Shown here: positions 32,685-42,363 of the stretch, in pieces | Layout of the letters: each line of letters starts with the position of its first letter | How positions within the stretch are numbered: position 1 is the first letter of the stretch | Assembly (NCBI RefSeq): GCF_040932485.1 | Contig: NZ_JBFRBH010000001.1 | Span: forward strand, 3,150,212-3,214,211 | DNA: 64,000 bases | Source: Gymnodinialimonas sp. 202GB13-11 | GTDB lineage: Bacteria; Pseudomonadota; Alphaproteobacteria; Rhodobacterales; Rhodobacteraceae | Reading direction: 5' to 3' | Notes under the pieces: model-generated | What the model saw: the letters and a program-made list of their open reading frames with translations, nothing else | Database searches by the model: none | Told to the model about the DNA's origin: nothing | Program-made: the position numbers and the translations under genes

Positions 32685-34322
32685 CTATGCTGCCTTTGCC
32701 TTGCTCCGACAAAAGCACGATGCACGAACGGGTACGGTTGCGCGCGCAACGGCCTGATCCAACAAGAGTTTCAGGTGCCGCGCCTCGACATGCTCGCCGC
32801 GTCTAACCAGACATTCATGCAGGCCATGCAAGGACCAGACATTGCGTGGATGTTGGCAAGGGCGCGAGAGGGTGTCATCGAGGCCCAGATCGGCGCGGTA
32901 GACGGCCTCGGCCTCAGCAAACTGGTCGGCCTCCATCAGCAAAGCGCCCAAAGCGTGCCGCGCGGGCTGCATCCAGCCCCAAGGCTCGTCATAAAGGAGA
33001 TTGTCTTCCAAAGTGACTGACCGGCGCAGGTGATCCAAGCCTTCGTCGATCCGACCCACCTTGAACGCAATCTCGCCGTTCATCATGGCTTCGCCGACCT
33101 TCAACACGTCTTCCGAGGTGTTGTTAAAGACCATCCAATCGTCCGGGAGCTTGGTAAGCGCCTCGACGGCCAATGCGCTTTCCTGAAGAGCTTGATCCGA
33201 CATGCCAAGATTGGCGAAGGCAATGGCGCGGGCCTGATGCATGGCGACCGTGGTGTAGAGATATAGGTCACGGTCTTCTGGAAACGGCTCATCCAGAATG
33301 GCTTGCCACTGCCCAAAGCGTACCATGACGTGGATCTTCTTGCCGTAGAAGCTTTCAAAGAGTTCCGGCATGTAGCGGACCACGTCGTCGGGAAGCATCT
33401 CGATCAGCCGTTCGGAGGCGGCAAGGGCGACTTCGGGCTGGCCGAGGAACATCGCGCCATAGGCTTCGAAATGAACGTTGTGGATGCGGTAGACGGTGTA
33501 GAAGTTCTTGGCACCCGCTAATTTCTCATACTTCTTATCAACCTCGGCGGCGGCGTGGTTGCGCGCGACCACGTTCTGATAGTCGCCGCAGAGCACATCG
33601 ATATGCGTCGCCATATGAACCAGATGGCCGCTGTCAGGCACTAGATCGGTCAGGCGGTCCCCGTGCCGTAAGGCCTTTTCCGGTGTTGGCGACATCTCCA
33701 TGAGGTGGATGTACATGTGCAACAGGCCGGGATGATCCCAGGCGCCTGGCAATGCCGCAAAGGCGCGCTCGAGCGCTGTCTGCGCCTCGATGGTTGAGGC
33801 TCCTTCCGCGGGCTGGCCTGTTTTGAGGTCCCAAAGCAGCCATGGGGTTCGATTCATCAGCGCTTCGGCGAAGATCGTGACAACCTCCAGATCGCCCGGG
33901 TGTTTTTCGTATACGCGGCGCATGCTGTCGGAGAAGGCATCGTTCCAAGGACCGAAATCCTCGATGGTCGGATCGTCGGGATAGCGTTCTGCCAGAGCCG
34001 CGATCAGGTCGTTTTCGACCGGGCTGAGCCTGTCTCTTAGCGCGCGGGCCTCTGCTATGGCCTTGTGGGCGCGATCGAGAGTGGCCTGACGTTCATCGGC
34101 GTCAAAGAATTCCCACGGTTTGTTGTAATTCGGCCCAATGGCGTAAGCGATGCCCCAGAGGGCGGCTCCGCATCCGGGGTCCGCGTCATGCGCTTGCGCG
34201 AAGGCTTCGGCAGCGGCTTCGTGATTGTAGCCGTAAAGCCAGTTCAATCCGAGATCGAAGGCCGATTGCGCTTTCACCGATGACGTTGAGATGGGTCGTG
34301 AATATGCACCTAGATCAAACAT
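32685..34322 (-). CDS. Tetratricopeptide-repeat protein
   Basis: A 545-residue, probably cytoplasmic protein made of TPR-like helical pairs, for example QSAFDLGLNWLYGYNHEAAAEAF at the N-terminus, ALERAFAALPGAWDHPG, ARAIAFANLGMSDQALQESALA and ALGALLMEADQFAEAEAVYRADL. His-rich elements (LLHMYIHLMEMS, LVHMATHIDVL) recur in the middle, which is usual in this family. No catalytic motif is recognised. The gene is alone on its strand between two unrelated operons. Confidence 0.85.
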   Translation of the reverse strand: MFDLGAYSRPISTSSVKAQSAFDLGLNWLYGYNHEAAAEAFAQAHDADPGCGAALWGIAYAIGPNYNKPWEFFDADERQATLDRAHKAIAEARALRDRLSPVENDLIAALAERYPDDPTIEDFGPWNDAFSDSMRRVYEKHPGDLEVVTIFAEALMNRTPWLLWDLKTGQPAEGASTIEAQTALERAFAALPGAWDHPGLLHMYIHLMEMSPTPEKALRHGDRLTDLVPDSGHLVHMATHIDVLCGDYQNVVARNHAAAEVDKKYEKLAGAKNFYTVYRIHNVHFEAYGAMFLGQPEVALAASERLIEMLPDDVVRYMPELFESFYGKKIHVMVRFGQWQAILDEPFPEDRDLYLYTTVAMHQARAIAFANLGMSDQALQESALAVEALTKLPDDWMVFNNTSEDVLKVGEAMMNGEIAFKVGRIDEGLDHLRRSVTLEDNLLYDEPWGWMQPARHALGALLMEADQFAEAEAVYRADLGLDDTLSRPCQHPRNVWSLHGLHECLVRRGEHVEARHLKLLLDQAVARATVPVRASCFCRSKAKAA

Positions 34323-34430
34323 TGCCCTTAAATCCCCCCGTTGTGTGTGGCCAGTCTTGCAAATCCGAATGGACGGACCGTCACCGAGTTTAGCACAACA
34401 TGTCTAGGAACGCTTGGGTTGGACGCGTTC

Positions 34431-35339
34431 TCAAAACAGCGCCACGACGCAAACGACCGCGAGCGTCACCGCCCACACCCGCCACAGCACGCCCACCGCT
34501 GCGGTGATGTCGCCGGGCGTGGCGTCTCGCGTGCCGGTTGCGTTCATCGGGGGGTCGTCGGTCATTTCTCCGCCGTACGCCCGTGGGCCGGAGAGCGACA
34601 GGCCAAGCGCGGCGGCCATAGCGGCTTCGGGCCAGCCTGCGTTGACGGAGCGGTGTTTGGGGCCGTCTTGGGTGGCGGTTTTGAGGGCACTGAGCTTGGT
34701 GGTCAGCGCGATCAGCAGCGCGGTGAGGCGGGCTGGGATGTAGTTCAGGACATCATCGAGGCGGGCGGAGGCCCATCCGAAATCTTCGTGGCGCTCGGTG
34801 CGATGGCCGATCATGGAGTCCGCTGTGTTGATGATCTTGTAGGCGAGGATGCCGGGCAGGCCCGCGATGAGGAACCAGAAGGCAGGCGCAATGACGCCGT
34901 CGGAGAGGTTCTCGGCGGCGGATTCAATCGCCGCGCGGGCGACGGCCGGTTCATCGAGTTGGTCGGGATCGCGGCCCACGATCATGGAGACGGCGTGACG
35001 GCCTTCGGAGAGGGAGATGCGGAGGGCGTCGGCAACGGCGGTGACGTGTTCGGTGAGAGAGCGTTGGGCGAGCAGGATCGCGGTGAGGAGGAGGGACCAG
35101 AGCCAACCGAGGGGGAGGCTTTGGATGAGCAAGCCGAGGGCGATGGCTAGGGCGGAGAGGGCGGAGACGGTTATAATTCCGGCGAGGCGGCGGGCATCGC
35201 CGCGGTTCAGGCTTTGGTCGAAGGCCTCGACGAGGCGGCCCATGAGCACGGCAGGATGAGGCGCGCGGGACCAGAGCCATTTGGGTTCACCCAGCAGGGC
35301 GTCGAGCGCCATGGCGGCGGCGAGGATGGCGGCGGTCAT
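34431..35339 (-). CDS. cbiB: Adenosylcobinamide-phosphate synthase
   Basis: A 302-residue multi-pass membrane enzyme (CbiB, called CobD in aerobic-pathway species) that joins the aminopropanol arm to adenosylcobyric acid. Family marks are [27 protein letters not shown] at the N-terminus, [34 protein letters not shown], and [23 protein letters not shown]. The start at 35339 overlaps the end of cobC by four bases; an in-frame start at 35363 would overlap more. The two genes form a cobalamin pair. Confidence 0.94.
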   Translation of the reverse strand: MTAAILAAAMALDALLGEPKWLWSRAPHPAVLMGRLVEAFDQSLNRGDARRLAGIITVSALSALAIALGLLIQSLPLGWLWSLLLTAILLAQRSLTEHVTAVADALRISLSEGRHAVSMIVGRDPDQLDEPAVARAAIESAAENLSDGVIAPAFWFLIAGLPGILAYKIINTADSMIGHRTERHEDFGWASARLDDVLNYIPARLTALLIALTTKLSALKTATQDGPKHRSVNAGWPEAAMAAALGLSLSGPRAYGGEMTDDPPMNATGTRDATPGDITAAVGVLWRVWAVTLAVVCVVALF

Positions 35340-36280
35340 AGGGCCGCTTCGAGTTTGGCCCAATCGGCCTCGGACCCCGGCAGGCCGAAGCGGATCCAGG
35401 CCTCGGAATAGGGGAAGATGCGGGTGAGGATTTGGGCCTGGGCGAGGCGCTCGTGCATCTGTGGTGCGGTCTCGGGCAAGGCGTAGGTGCGGAAGAGGCC
35501 GGTGCCGCCGACCAGCTCAGCGCCTTTCGGCAGGATCAGGGCGTCGAGGCGTGCGGCGTCGCGGGACAGGCGGGCACGGGTGGCGTCGGCCCATGCAGTG
35601 TCGTTGAGGGCGCGGGTCGCGATGGTGAGGGCCGGGCCGGAGACGGGCCAGGGGCCGAGGGCATGGTTCATGCGTCTGATCAGCCGCGGCTGACCGATCA
35701 GGAAGCCGAGGCGCAGGCCCGCGAGGCCCCAGAACTTTCCGAAGCTTTTGACAACGACGACTTTAGGGCTGTGCGTGTTGCGGACATGGCTAACGGAGAG
35801 GTCATCGTCGGCGAAACTCTCGTCATAGATGGTGGTGCAATCCGAGCGGGTCGGATCACCGTTCATAAGACTGCCCGTCGGGTTGTTGGGGTGCACGAAA
35901 ACGCGCAGGGGCGTGTTGAATTTGGTTACGGCCCGGTCGCCGAATGCGGCGGCCCATTCGTTGTAGGTGGGCTGCGCGATGGAGACCTCGCCGGACATCA
36001 CATCGGGCAGGCGCGCGATGAGGGCGGAGGCGCCAGGGGCGGCGAGGATAGCGGCCTCCTCCGGGACGTTCCAGAAGCGGCGGGCGGCGTGCAGGAGGGC
36101 GTCCATGGCGCCTTCGTTGGGGAGGCGTTGCCACGCATCGGCGGGGATATCGCCCACTGGGTAGGGCACAGGATTGATCCCGGTAGAGAGGTCGAGCCAT
36201 TGGTCACGGGACCCGCCATAGCGGGCCATGGCGGCGTCGAGGCCGCCACCGTGATCTCGTTTTTCGTCCGGGGCGCTCAT
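35336..36280 (-). CDS. cobC: Threonine-phosphate decarboxylase, cobalamin synthesis
   Basis: A 314-residue fold-type I PLP enzyme (CobC, CobD in Salmonella) that decarboxylates L-threonine O-3-phosphate to the aminopropanol phosphate used by CbiB. The motifs are the N-terminal HGG and LDLSTGINP, the HPNNPTG cofactor motif, and the Schiff-base lysine region [17 protein letters not shown]. It is directly upstream of cbiB, whose product uses the same arm. No other cobalamin gene and no cobalamin riboswitch is visible nearby. Confidence 0.93.
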   Translation of the reverse strand: MSAPDEKRDHGGGLDAAMARYGGSRDQWLDLSTGINPVPYPVGDIPADAWQRLPNEGAMDALLHAARRFWNVPEEAAILAAPGASALIARLPDVMSGEVSIAQPTYNEWAAAFGDRAVTKFNTPLRVFVHPNNPTGSLMNGDPTRSDCTTIYDESFADDDLSVSHVRNTHSPKVVVVKSFGKFWGLAGLRLGFLIGQPRLIRRMNHALGPWPVSGPALTIATRALNDTAWADATRARLSRDAARLDALILPKGAELVGGTGLFRTYALPETAPQMHERLAQAQILTRIFPYSEAWIRFGLPGSEADWAKLEAAL

Positions 36281-36301
36281 GGCCCCGGTTGAAGCCTGAA
36301 T

Positions 36302-37291
36302 TCAGGCGGCCCGCAAGCCCTCGCGGCCATGAGGCTCAAGCCAGTCGATCACCGGGTTGATCGGGATGATGCGGTGCGGGTTAATGCTCTCGTGGCTATA
36401 ATGGTAGTGCCGCACGATGTGGTCGAAGTTGATGCAGTCGGCGATGCCGGGGCGTTGGTACAGTTCGCGCGTGTAGGCCCAGAGGTTGGGGTAATCCACG
36501 ATCCGCGCGCGGTTGCACTTGAAGTGGAGGTTGTAGACCAGATCGAAGCGAATGAGTGTGGTGAAGAGGCGCCAGTCGGCTTCGGTGAGGCGGTCGCCGG
36601 TGAGGTAGCGGTTGGTGGCGAGGATACCTTCGAGCCAATCGAGCGCGTCGAAGAGGGTGTGGACGGCTTTGTCGTACGCCTCTTGCGTGGTGGCGAAGCC
36701 GGATTTGTAGACGCCGTTGTTCACGTCGGAATAGACGCGGGCGTTGATGGCGTCGATCTGGTCACGCAGGTCGGTGGGGTAGTAATCGTCGGTGTTGCCC
36801 GTGATGTCGTTGAAGGCCGTGTTGAACATGCGGATGATTTCGGAGGACTCATTGGAGACGATGGTCTCGCGTTGTTTGTCCCAAAGGATCGGCACCGTGA
36901 CCCGGGTGGTCACGTCGGGCTGGGCCTTCACATAGAGGTCGCGGGCGAAGGGGAGGCCATAGAGCCTGTCACCGGTGGCCCCTTCGTAGCTGTCGTCGAA
37001 AGTCCAGCCGTCGCCGAGCATGTCGGGATGCACGACGGAGATGTCGATGTGATCCTCAAGCCCCTTCAGCGCGCGGAAGATCAGGGTGCGATTGGCCCAA
37101 GGGCAGGCGTGGGAAACGTAGAGGTGGTAGCGACCGGATTCGGCCTTGAAGCCACCCTCGCCCGTTGGGCCTGCACTGCCATCGGCGGTGATCCAGTTGC
37201 GAAACGACGCCTCTTGCCGCTTGAACGCGCCGCCAGATTTCTTGGTGTCATACCACTTGTCGTGCCATTCGCCGTCGATCAACAGGCCCAT
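36302..37291 (-). CDS. Glutathionyl-hydroquinone reductase, YqjG/ECM4 type
   Basis: A 329-residue Xi-class glutathione transferase. The catalytic cysteine lies in SHACPWANRTLIFR, followed by the family text WTFDDSYEGATGDRLYG, VPILWDKQRETIVSNESSEIIRMFN and the C-terminal YNLHFKCNRARI. Such enzymes release glutathione from glutathionyl-hydroquinones and protect against quinones. The cytoplasmic location follows from the lack of a signal. It stands 22 bases from cobC but has no functional link to it. Confidence 0.93.
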   Translation of the reverse strand: MGLLIDGEWHDKWYDTKKSGGAFKRQEASFRNWITADGSAGPTGEGGFKAESGRYHLYVSHACPWANRTLIFRALKGLEDHIDISVVHPDMLGDGWTFDDSYEGATGDRLYGLPFARDLYVKAQPDVTTRVTVPILWDKQRETIVSNESSEIIRMFNTAFNDITGNTDDYYPTDLRDQIDAINARVYSDVNNGVYKSGFATTQEAYDKAVHTLFDALDWLEGILATNRYLTGDRLTEADWRLFTTLIRFDLVYNLHFKCNRARIVDYPNLWAYTRELYQRPGIADCINFDHIVRHYHYSHESINPHRIIPINPVIDWLEPHGREGLRAA

Positions 37292-37377
37292 GGGAATGCT
37301 CCTTTAATGTGCTTGGAGGCGAGATAAACCGCCGCCTTCCGCACATAAACGCCCAGGAGCGCAGGGGCGGTTCCACA

Positions 37378-37917
37378 TCAGCGCACAGAATCTCCTGCAG
37401 CGCGTTTGCGGGCGCGGAAGCTTTCGGCCTTGGATCGGTTGCCGCAGCGGGCCATGTCACACCACCGCCGCCCTTTGCCACGGCCCCGATCGATGAACAG
37501 ACGGGTGCATCGATGGCATTCCGACAGGCGGGGGACGTCCTCGGACGTGAGCAGAGCGTAGGCCGAGAGCGCCAGCACATCCGTTTGCGTGCTGGATGGG
37601 CCAGGACCAAGGCGCAGTCCATCGGACGACAGTGAGAGATTGGCACGCGCGAGGGAGGCAGCTATGGCGGCACGAACGGCTGCGTCATAAGACGGATCAG
37701 GCGACTTGCCGGAGGCAATGGACGACAGAACGGCAAAGAGCGCCTCACGAAACGACAGAAGCTCAGCCAGCGGTACGGCCCGCGCCTGCGACAGCGCCGG
37801 GTCGCCCACCAGACGCAGCAATCCTGCCATGTCACGGAACGCATTTATGTCCCGCGTCTTGCCGTCATCCTCGATGGAATTCACGAATCTCAGGGCCGCG
37901 TTTTCGGCGTGATACAT
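37378..37917 (-). CDS. CGNR zinc-finger transcription regulator
   Basis: A 179-residue protein with an ABATE-type N-terminal part (ALRFVNSIEDDG, LLSFREALFAVL) and a C-terminal zinc finger of the CGNR type: CHRC, then RRWCDMARCGNRSKAESFRAR. Proteins of this type are likely stress- or metabolite-responsive regulators; ligand and targets are unknown. It is transcribed alone on the minus strand. Confidence 0.9.
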   Translation of the reverse strand: MYHAENAALRFVNSIEDDGKTRDINAFRDMAGLLRLVGDPALSQARAVPLAELLSFREALFAVLSSIASGKSPDPSYDAAVRAAIAASLARANLSLSSDGLRLGPGPSSTQTDVLALSAYALLTSEDVPRLSECHRCTRLFIDRGRGKGRRWCDMARCGNRSKAESFRARKRAAGDSVR

Positions 37918-38145
37918 GGTATTTTTGCAACCCGCTCAAGTTGACTGACAGATAGCGCGCAATTCTTATATAAGTTCTCTGCGCTGCCGCATTTCCGCAA
38001 TTTCCAACAGAATCGGGCGGATCAGCGCCCAAGTCCACCATCCATGCTGCAATGCCGCTAAATCGGCGGAGTTCCGTCATTGACCTGACATTAACCACAG
38101 CCAAGTTATTGATCGAACGGCCTTTATCCGACCCCTGAGGATGCA

Positions 38146-38496
38146 ATGTCCGAATATCTGCCCAAGGAGCTGCGCGACCAACTGGCCGCTGCGCACCGCA
38201 AAACCAAGCGCAAACGCGCCACACGCTCTGTCCATATCGGGGATGAGGCGTTCGCAATCCTTGAGATGTCGGACAACGGCTTTGCCGTGGCCACGGATGA
38301 GGCCCCCCGCCTGCGCGGTCTGGTCGATATCTACGAAGGTCCGCGCCACCTGTACCAAGCCCTGATCGTCGCCTCGGCCGAGGCTGGAGATCTGATGCGG
38401 TACGACTTTAAGCGGAACACCGCAGCGGTACCGAATCCACCGGTGGATTTTGAGCAAGCGGCTAACCGCCCGGTTGGATTGCTGTCCAAAGCTTAA
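38146..38496 (+). CDS. Conserved hypothetical protein
   Basis: A 116-residue soluble protein with a very basic N-terminal stretch (AHRKTKRKRATRSVHIG) followed by a small beta-rich domain (FAILEMSDNGFAVATDEAPRLRGLVDIYEG, LMRYDFKRN). The beta part with its short strands resembles a PilZ domain in outline, but the RxxxR signature is not evident. It lies alone before the dgcN operon. No function is proposed. Confidence 0.75.
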   Translation: MSEYLPKELRDQLAAAHRKTKRKRATRSVHIGDEAFAILEMSDNGFAVATDEAPRLRGLVDIYEGPRHLYQALIVASAEAGDLMRYDFKRNTAAVPNPPVDFEQAANRPVGLLSKA

Positions 38497-38593
38497 GCGA
38501 GATGCACGCTTTCCCCACATGATGGGGCATTGGCGCGATATTCTCCCACCTCTGGCCTTATCGCAGGCAGCCTTTCCGAAGTAATTGCGCCGG

Positions 38594-38612
38594 GTCGCAC
38601 ATATGGTGCGAC
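38594..38612. promoter_or_regulatory. Inverted repeat, candidate operator for dgcN
   Basis: GTCGCAC-ATATG-GTGCGAC: perfect 7-bp arms with a 5-base centre, 33 bases before the dgcN start. The position and symmetry suit a regulator-binding site for the D-glutamate genes. The regulator, for example one of LysR or GntR type, is not in the window. Confidence 0.5.
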
Positions 38613-38644
38613 TCGAAATAATTCGGCCCCGGGGATGCACAGCC

Positions 38645-39646
38645 ATGATCGAAACACCGTACCTCCTGTTCTTGGGCGATGCGCCCGACCAGCTTGCCGC
38701 AAAGGTTGCCCAAGGCATCCGCGACTGGCGCCCTGAAAATGTCATCGGTCAGTTCCGCATGGATGGCTGTGGCGCGGATGTGAAAGTGGCGGATATGGAT
38801 TTGGCCGCAGCTAAGGCCTCCGGCGCGAAGACGCTTGTGGTGGGCGTTGCCAACCGGGGTGGCGTGATCTCAAGCGCGTGGAAGCGCGTTCTGATCGAGG
38901 CGCTGAGCGAGGGGTTCGACCTTGCCTCGGGCCTGCACAACTTGCTGCGGGATGAGCCTGATCTGGTGGCCGTTGCCAAGGATTATGGCCGCGAGCTGCA
39001 CGATGTTCGTATCCCATCGGTGGATTACCCGATTGCAAACGGCATCAAACGGTCTGGCAAGCGTTGCTTGGCTGTGGGCACCGACTGTTCGGCAGGCAAG
39101 ATGTACACGGCGCTGGCGATGGACAAAGAGATGAAGGCGCGTGGGCTGAAATCCTCGTTCCGGGCCACGGGTCAGACGGGCATTCTGGTGACCGGAGATG
39201 GTGTGCCGCTCGACGCCGTGATTGCGGACTTCATGGCTGGTGCAGTGGAGTGGCTGACGCCTGACAATGATGACGACCACTGGGACATGATCGAGGGTCA
39301 GGGCAGCCTGTTCCATGTCTCCTATTCCGGGGTGACCATGGCGCTGATCCATGGCGGGCAGCCTGACGCGCTGATCCTGTCGCACGAGCCGACCCGCAAG
39401 CATATGCGCGGCCTGCCAACCTATGAATTGCCCTCGCTTGAGGCGCTGCGGGACACGGCACTGCCGCTCGCGCGGATCGCCAACCCGAAGGCGGAGGTTG
39501 TGGGGATTTCGGTCAACACGGCGGCTTTGGGCGAGGATGAAGCGTTCTCGTACTTGGAAGGCGTGGAGAAGCGGATGGGCCTGCCCACCTGCGATCCGTT
39601 CCGCCAGGGCGCGGTCAAGTTGTGTGACGCGCTGGAAGCCATGTAA
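38645..39646 (+). CDS. dgcN: D-glutamate N-acetyltransferase, DUF1611 type
   Basis: A 333-residue protein of the DgcN/DUF1611 family. In marine bacteria DgcN acetylates D-glutamate, and DgcA then epimerises the product to N-acetyl-L-glutamate. The P-loop-like CLAVGTDCSAGKMYTALAM, the SFRATGQTGILVTGDGVPLDAV segment and IEGQGSLFH are characteristic. The start at 38645 (MIETPYLLFLG) is favoured over an in-frame TTG at 38585, which lies inside the inverted repeat region. dgcA begins at the last base of the stop codon. Confidence 0.9.
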   Translation: MIETPYLLFLGDAPDQLAAKVAQGIRDWRPENVIGQFRMDGCGADVKVADMDLAAAKASGAKTLVVGVANRGGVISSAWKRVLIEALSEGFDLASGLHNLLRDEPDLVAVAKDYGRELHDVRIPSVDYPIANGIKRSGKRCLAVGTDCSAGKMYTALAMDKEMKARGLKSSFRATGQTGILVTGDGVPLDAVIADFMAGAVEWLTPDNDDDHWDMIEGQGSLFHVSYSGVTMALIHGGQPDALILSHEPTRKHMRGLPTYELPSLEALRDTALPLARIANPKAEVVGISVNTAALGEDEAFSYLEGVEKRMGLPTCDPFRQGAVKLCDALEAM

Positions 39647-40599
39647 TGTTCAAGATCACGCGCGACGCCTTCAAACTGGCAGAAGTGTTCACGATCTCTC
39701 GCGGGTCGCGGACCGAGGCGCAGGTGCTGACGTTCGAGATTGATCAAGGGGCAAGTGGCAAGGGGCGCGGCGAATGCGTGCCCTATGCGCGGTATGGCGA
39801 GACGCTGGAGAGCGTTGAGGCGCAGATTCAGGGTTACATCGACAATGGTGACAGTAAGGCCATGCCTGCGGGCGCGGCGCGGAATGCTGTGGATTGCGCG
39901 ATCATCGATGCGGAGTGCAAGGCGACCGGCATGCGCGCGTGGGACTTGCTGGGGGAGCCTGCGCCGGGGCCGGTGGTGAGTGCTTATACGCTGTCACTGG
40001 ATGAGCCGGATAAGATGCGCGCGGCGGCGGCGAAGCATTCCGCGCGGCCCTTGCTGAAGATCAAGCTTGGCAGCGCCGGTGATATGGCGCGGCTTGAAGC
40101 GGTGCGCTCGGGTGCGCCCAAGACGCCGATCATCATCGACGCGAATGAGGGTTGGACGGCGGAGGTCTACACCGACCTCGCCCCGCATCTGGTGCGCTTA
40201 GGCGTGCAGATGGTGGAACAGCCCCTGCCTGCCGGTCAGGACGACATGCTCGCCGAGATCGAACGCCCCCTGCCCGTCTGCGCCGACGAGTCCTGCCATG
40301 ACCGCGCGTCGCTGCCCGATCTGAAGGGCAAGTACGACATGGTGAACATCAAGCTCGACAAGACCGGCGGCCTGACCGAGGCCTTGGCCCTGCGGGATGC
40401 CGCGCGGGCCGAAGGCTATAAGGTGATGGTCGGTTGCATGGTGGGCAGCAGCCTCGCCATGGCACCTGCGATGATCGTGGCGCAGGGGGCGGAGATCGTG
40501 GATCTGGATGGGCCGCTGTTGCTGGCCGAGGACAGGGTGCCGCCGCTGCGCTTTGACGGGTCCACGGTCTATCCGCCGGATGCCGAATTGTGGGGATGA
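39646..40599 (+). CDS. dgcA: N-acetyl-D-glutamate racemase, enolase superfamily
   Basis: A 317-residue enolase-superfamily enzyme of the dipeptide-epimerase subgroup. The catalytic lysine motif is LLKIKLG, metal ligands are in IIIDANEGW, MVEQPLPAGQ and CADESCHDR, and the second catalytic lysine is in NIKLDKTGGL. Next to dgcN it is best read as DgcA, which turns N-acetyl-D-glutamate into the L form. The start overlaps the dgcN stop by one base. A dipeptide epimerase is the alternative if dgcN were absent. Confidence 0.9.
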   Translation: MFKITRDAFKLAEVFTISRGSRTEAQVLTFEIDQGASGKGRGECVPYARYGETLESVEAQIQGYIDNGDSKAMPAGAARNAVDCAIIDAECKATGMRAWDLLGEPAPGPVVSAYTLSLDEPDKMRAAAAKHSARPLLKIKLGSAGDMARLEAVRSGAPKTPIIIDANEGWTAEVYTDLAPHLVRLGVQMVEQPLPAGQDDMLAEIERPLPVCADESCHDRASLPDLKGKYDMVNIKLDKTGGLTEALALRDAARAEGYKVMVGCMVGSSLAMAPAMIVAQGAEIVDLDGPLLLAEDRVPPLRFDGSTVYPPDAELWG

Positions 40600-40671
40600 T
40601 CACTTGGGTGTGATGTGCATCCCGCCGCGCTATCTTCCACCCTTGAAGCACATGCTTTGATGGAGTTCCCG

Positions 40672-41472
40672 ATGCGCCTGATCCTTGCCGCTGTCCTTAG
40701 CCTTTTCGCCGCCCCCGCCCTTGCCTGCGGCCCGGATACCGATTGCACCGTTCTGGGCGACCGCACTTACCGCTATTATATGCCTGAGGGCGTTGAAGGG
40801 CCGGTTGGCGCGTTCTTCCACGCCCATGGCTATCGCGGCAGCGCTAATGGCGCGATGCGGAACCAGAGCCTGCGTGCGATGGCGGATCGTCTGGGGATGG
40901 CGTTCATTGCGATGAATGCGGATGCGGACGATTGGAACCTCGCCCACAGGCCCCGCAATCCGGGCCAGGCGGAAGCTGCGGAATATGACTACGTCAATGC
41001 GGTGATCGAGGATGTGGCCGGGCGGATCGATCTGGACCGCGAGCGGCTGATCGCCACGGGCTTCAGCGCGGGCGGCATGATGACCTGGACGCTCGCCTGC
41101 GGGATGGGCGGTGACACGTTCCTTGGGTTTGTGCCCTACGCAGGCACTTTCTGGGCGCCGGTCCCCGAAAGCTGCCCCGCCCCGCCCGCACATATCATCC
41201 ACATCCATGGCACCGAGGATCGGACGGTGCCGTTGGAGGGACGCCCTATCGGCCAGACCCGTCAGGGCGACGTGATGCAGGCCATTGAGATGTATGGCCG
41301 CCATATGCAGGTGTTGCAGCCCGTGCCTTTGGAGTTTCCGTTTGGGACGCAATGTGCGGCAGGCTTCAACCTCGATGCCATTGGCCTGACCATATGCATG
41401 TTCGAGGGCGGGCACAGCTATTCGACCGAGCGCGTCGAATGGGCAATTGAACAGATCCTGAGCACGCTCTAG
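40672..41472 (+). CDS. Secreted esterase, polyhydroxybutyrate depolymerase-like
   Basis: A 266-residue alpha/beta hydrolase with a signal peptide (MRLILAAVLSLFAAPALA). The nucleophile elbow is GFSAGGMMTW, the oxyanion region FFHAHGYRGS, the acid is probably in HGTEDRTVP and the base His in GGHSYSTERV. This is the LpqC/PHB-depolymerase-like esterase family, which also contains feruloyl and other esterases. Start at 40672 is set by GGAG six bases before. It lies between dgcA and the transaminase gene, but a role in D-amino-acid use is not obvious. Confidence 0.85.
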   Translation: MRLILAAVLSLFAAPALACGPDTDCTVLGDRTYRYYMPEGVEGPVGAFFHAHGYRGSANGAMRNQSLRAMADRLGMAFIAMNADADDWNLAHRPRNPGQAEAAEYDYVNAVIEDVAGRIDLDRERLIATGFSAGGMMTWTLACGMGGDTFLGFVPYAGTFWAPVPESCPAPPAHIIHIHGTEDRTVPLEGRPIGQTRQGDVMQAIEMYGRHMQVLQPVPLEFPFGTQCAAGFNLDAIGLTICMFEGGHSYSTERVEWAIEQILSTL

Positions 41473-41505
41473 ACGAGCAACAGACCCATTTAAGGAGCTA
41501 CCGGA

Positions 41506-42363
41506 ATGACCCGCACCGTATACGTCAATGGCCAATACCTGCCCGAGCATGAGGCGACCGTTTCGATCTTCGATCGGGGCTTCCTGTTCGCGGATGGCGT
41601 GTATGAGGTGACGAGTGTTCTGGACGGCAAACTGATCGACTTTGACGGCCATGCGAAGCGGTTGCAGCGGTCCCTCGATGAGTTGGAGATGAAAAACCCG
41701 ACGACCGAAGACGAGTTGCTGGAAATCCACCGGGAGCTGGTGCGGGCGAACGGGATCGAAGAGGGGCTGATTTACCTACAGGTCACACGCGGCGCGGCGG
41801 ATCGGGATTTCGCATATCCGTCTGACGACACCGAGCCGACCATTGTTCTGTTCACCCAAGCGAAGACCGGCCTCGCAGACAATCCGATGGCCAAGACCGG
41901 CATGAAAGTGATCTCCATCGAGGATCAGCGCTGGGGTCGGCGCGACATCAAGACGGTGCAGTTGCTCTACCCGTCGATGGGCAAGATGGCCGCCAAGGCT
42001 GCGGGTGCGCATGATGCGTGGATGGTCGAGGACGGCGTCGTGACTGAAGGTACGTCGAACAACGCCTATATCGTGAAGGGCAACACCATCGTCACCCGGC
42101 ATCTGGGCAATGAGATCCTGCACGGGATCACCCGCGCCGCCGTTTTGCGGATGGCGAAGGAAGCGCAGATGAAGGTGGAGGAACGGCCCTTCACGATGGA
42201 CGAAGCCAAGGCGGCGGATGAAGCGTTCATCACCTCAGCCTCAACGTTCGTGATGCCAGTGGTGGAGATCGACGGCGAAGCGGTCGGCACCGGTCAGCCG
42301 GGCAATGTGACCGCCCGGCTGCGTGAGATTTATTTGGACGAGATGCGCAAAGCGGCGATCTAA
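41506..42363 (+). CDS. dat: D-amino-acid transaminase, PLP fold type IV
   Basis: A 285-residue fold-type IV aminotransferase. GFLFADGVYEV is the family N-terminal motif, RRDIKTVQLLYPSMGK holds the PLP lysine, and DGVVTEGTSNNAYIV binds the phosphate. D-alanine aminotransferase is the closest type: it passes the amino group from D-alanine to 2-oxoglutarate, forming D-glutamate. D-glutamate is the substrate of dgcN, so the cluster makes a plausible route from mixed D-amino acids to L-glutamate. AAGGAG precedes the start. Confidence 0.9.
   Translation: MTRTVYVNGQYLPEHEATVSIFDRGFLFADGVYEVTSVLDGKLIDFDGHAKRLQRSLDELEMKNPTTEDELLEIHRELVRANGIEEGLIYLQVTRGAADRDFAYPSDDTEPTIVLFTQAKTGLADNPMAKTGMKVISIEDQRWGRRDIKTVQLLYPSMGKMAAKAAGAHDAWMVEDGVVTEGTSNNAYIVKGNTIVTRHLGNEILHGITRAAVLRMAKEAQMKVEERPFTMDEAKAADEAFITSASTFVMPVVEIDGEAVGTGQPGNVTARLREIYLDEMRKAAI

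Noticed and set aside
37918-38145. tRNA or small RNA gene in the gap before 38146
   Set aside because: No cloverleaf or conserved T-loop text was found on either strand.
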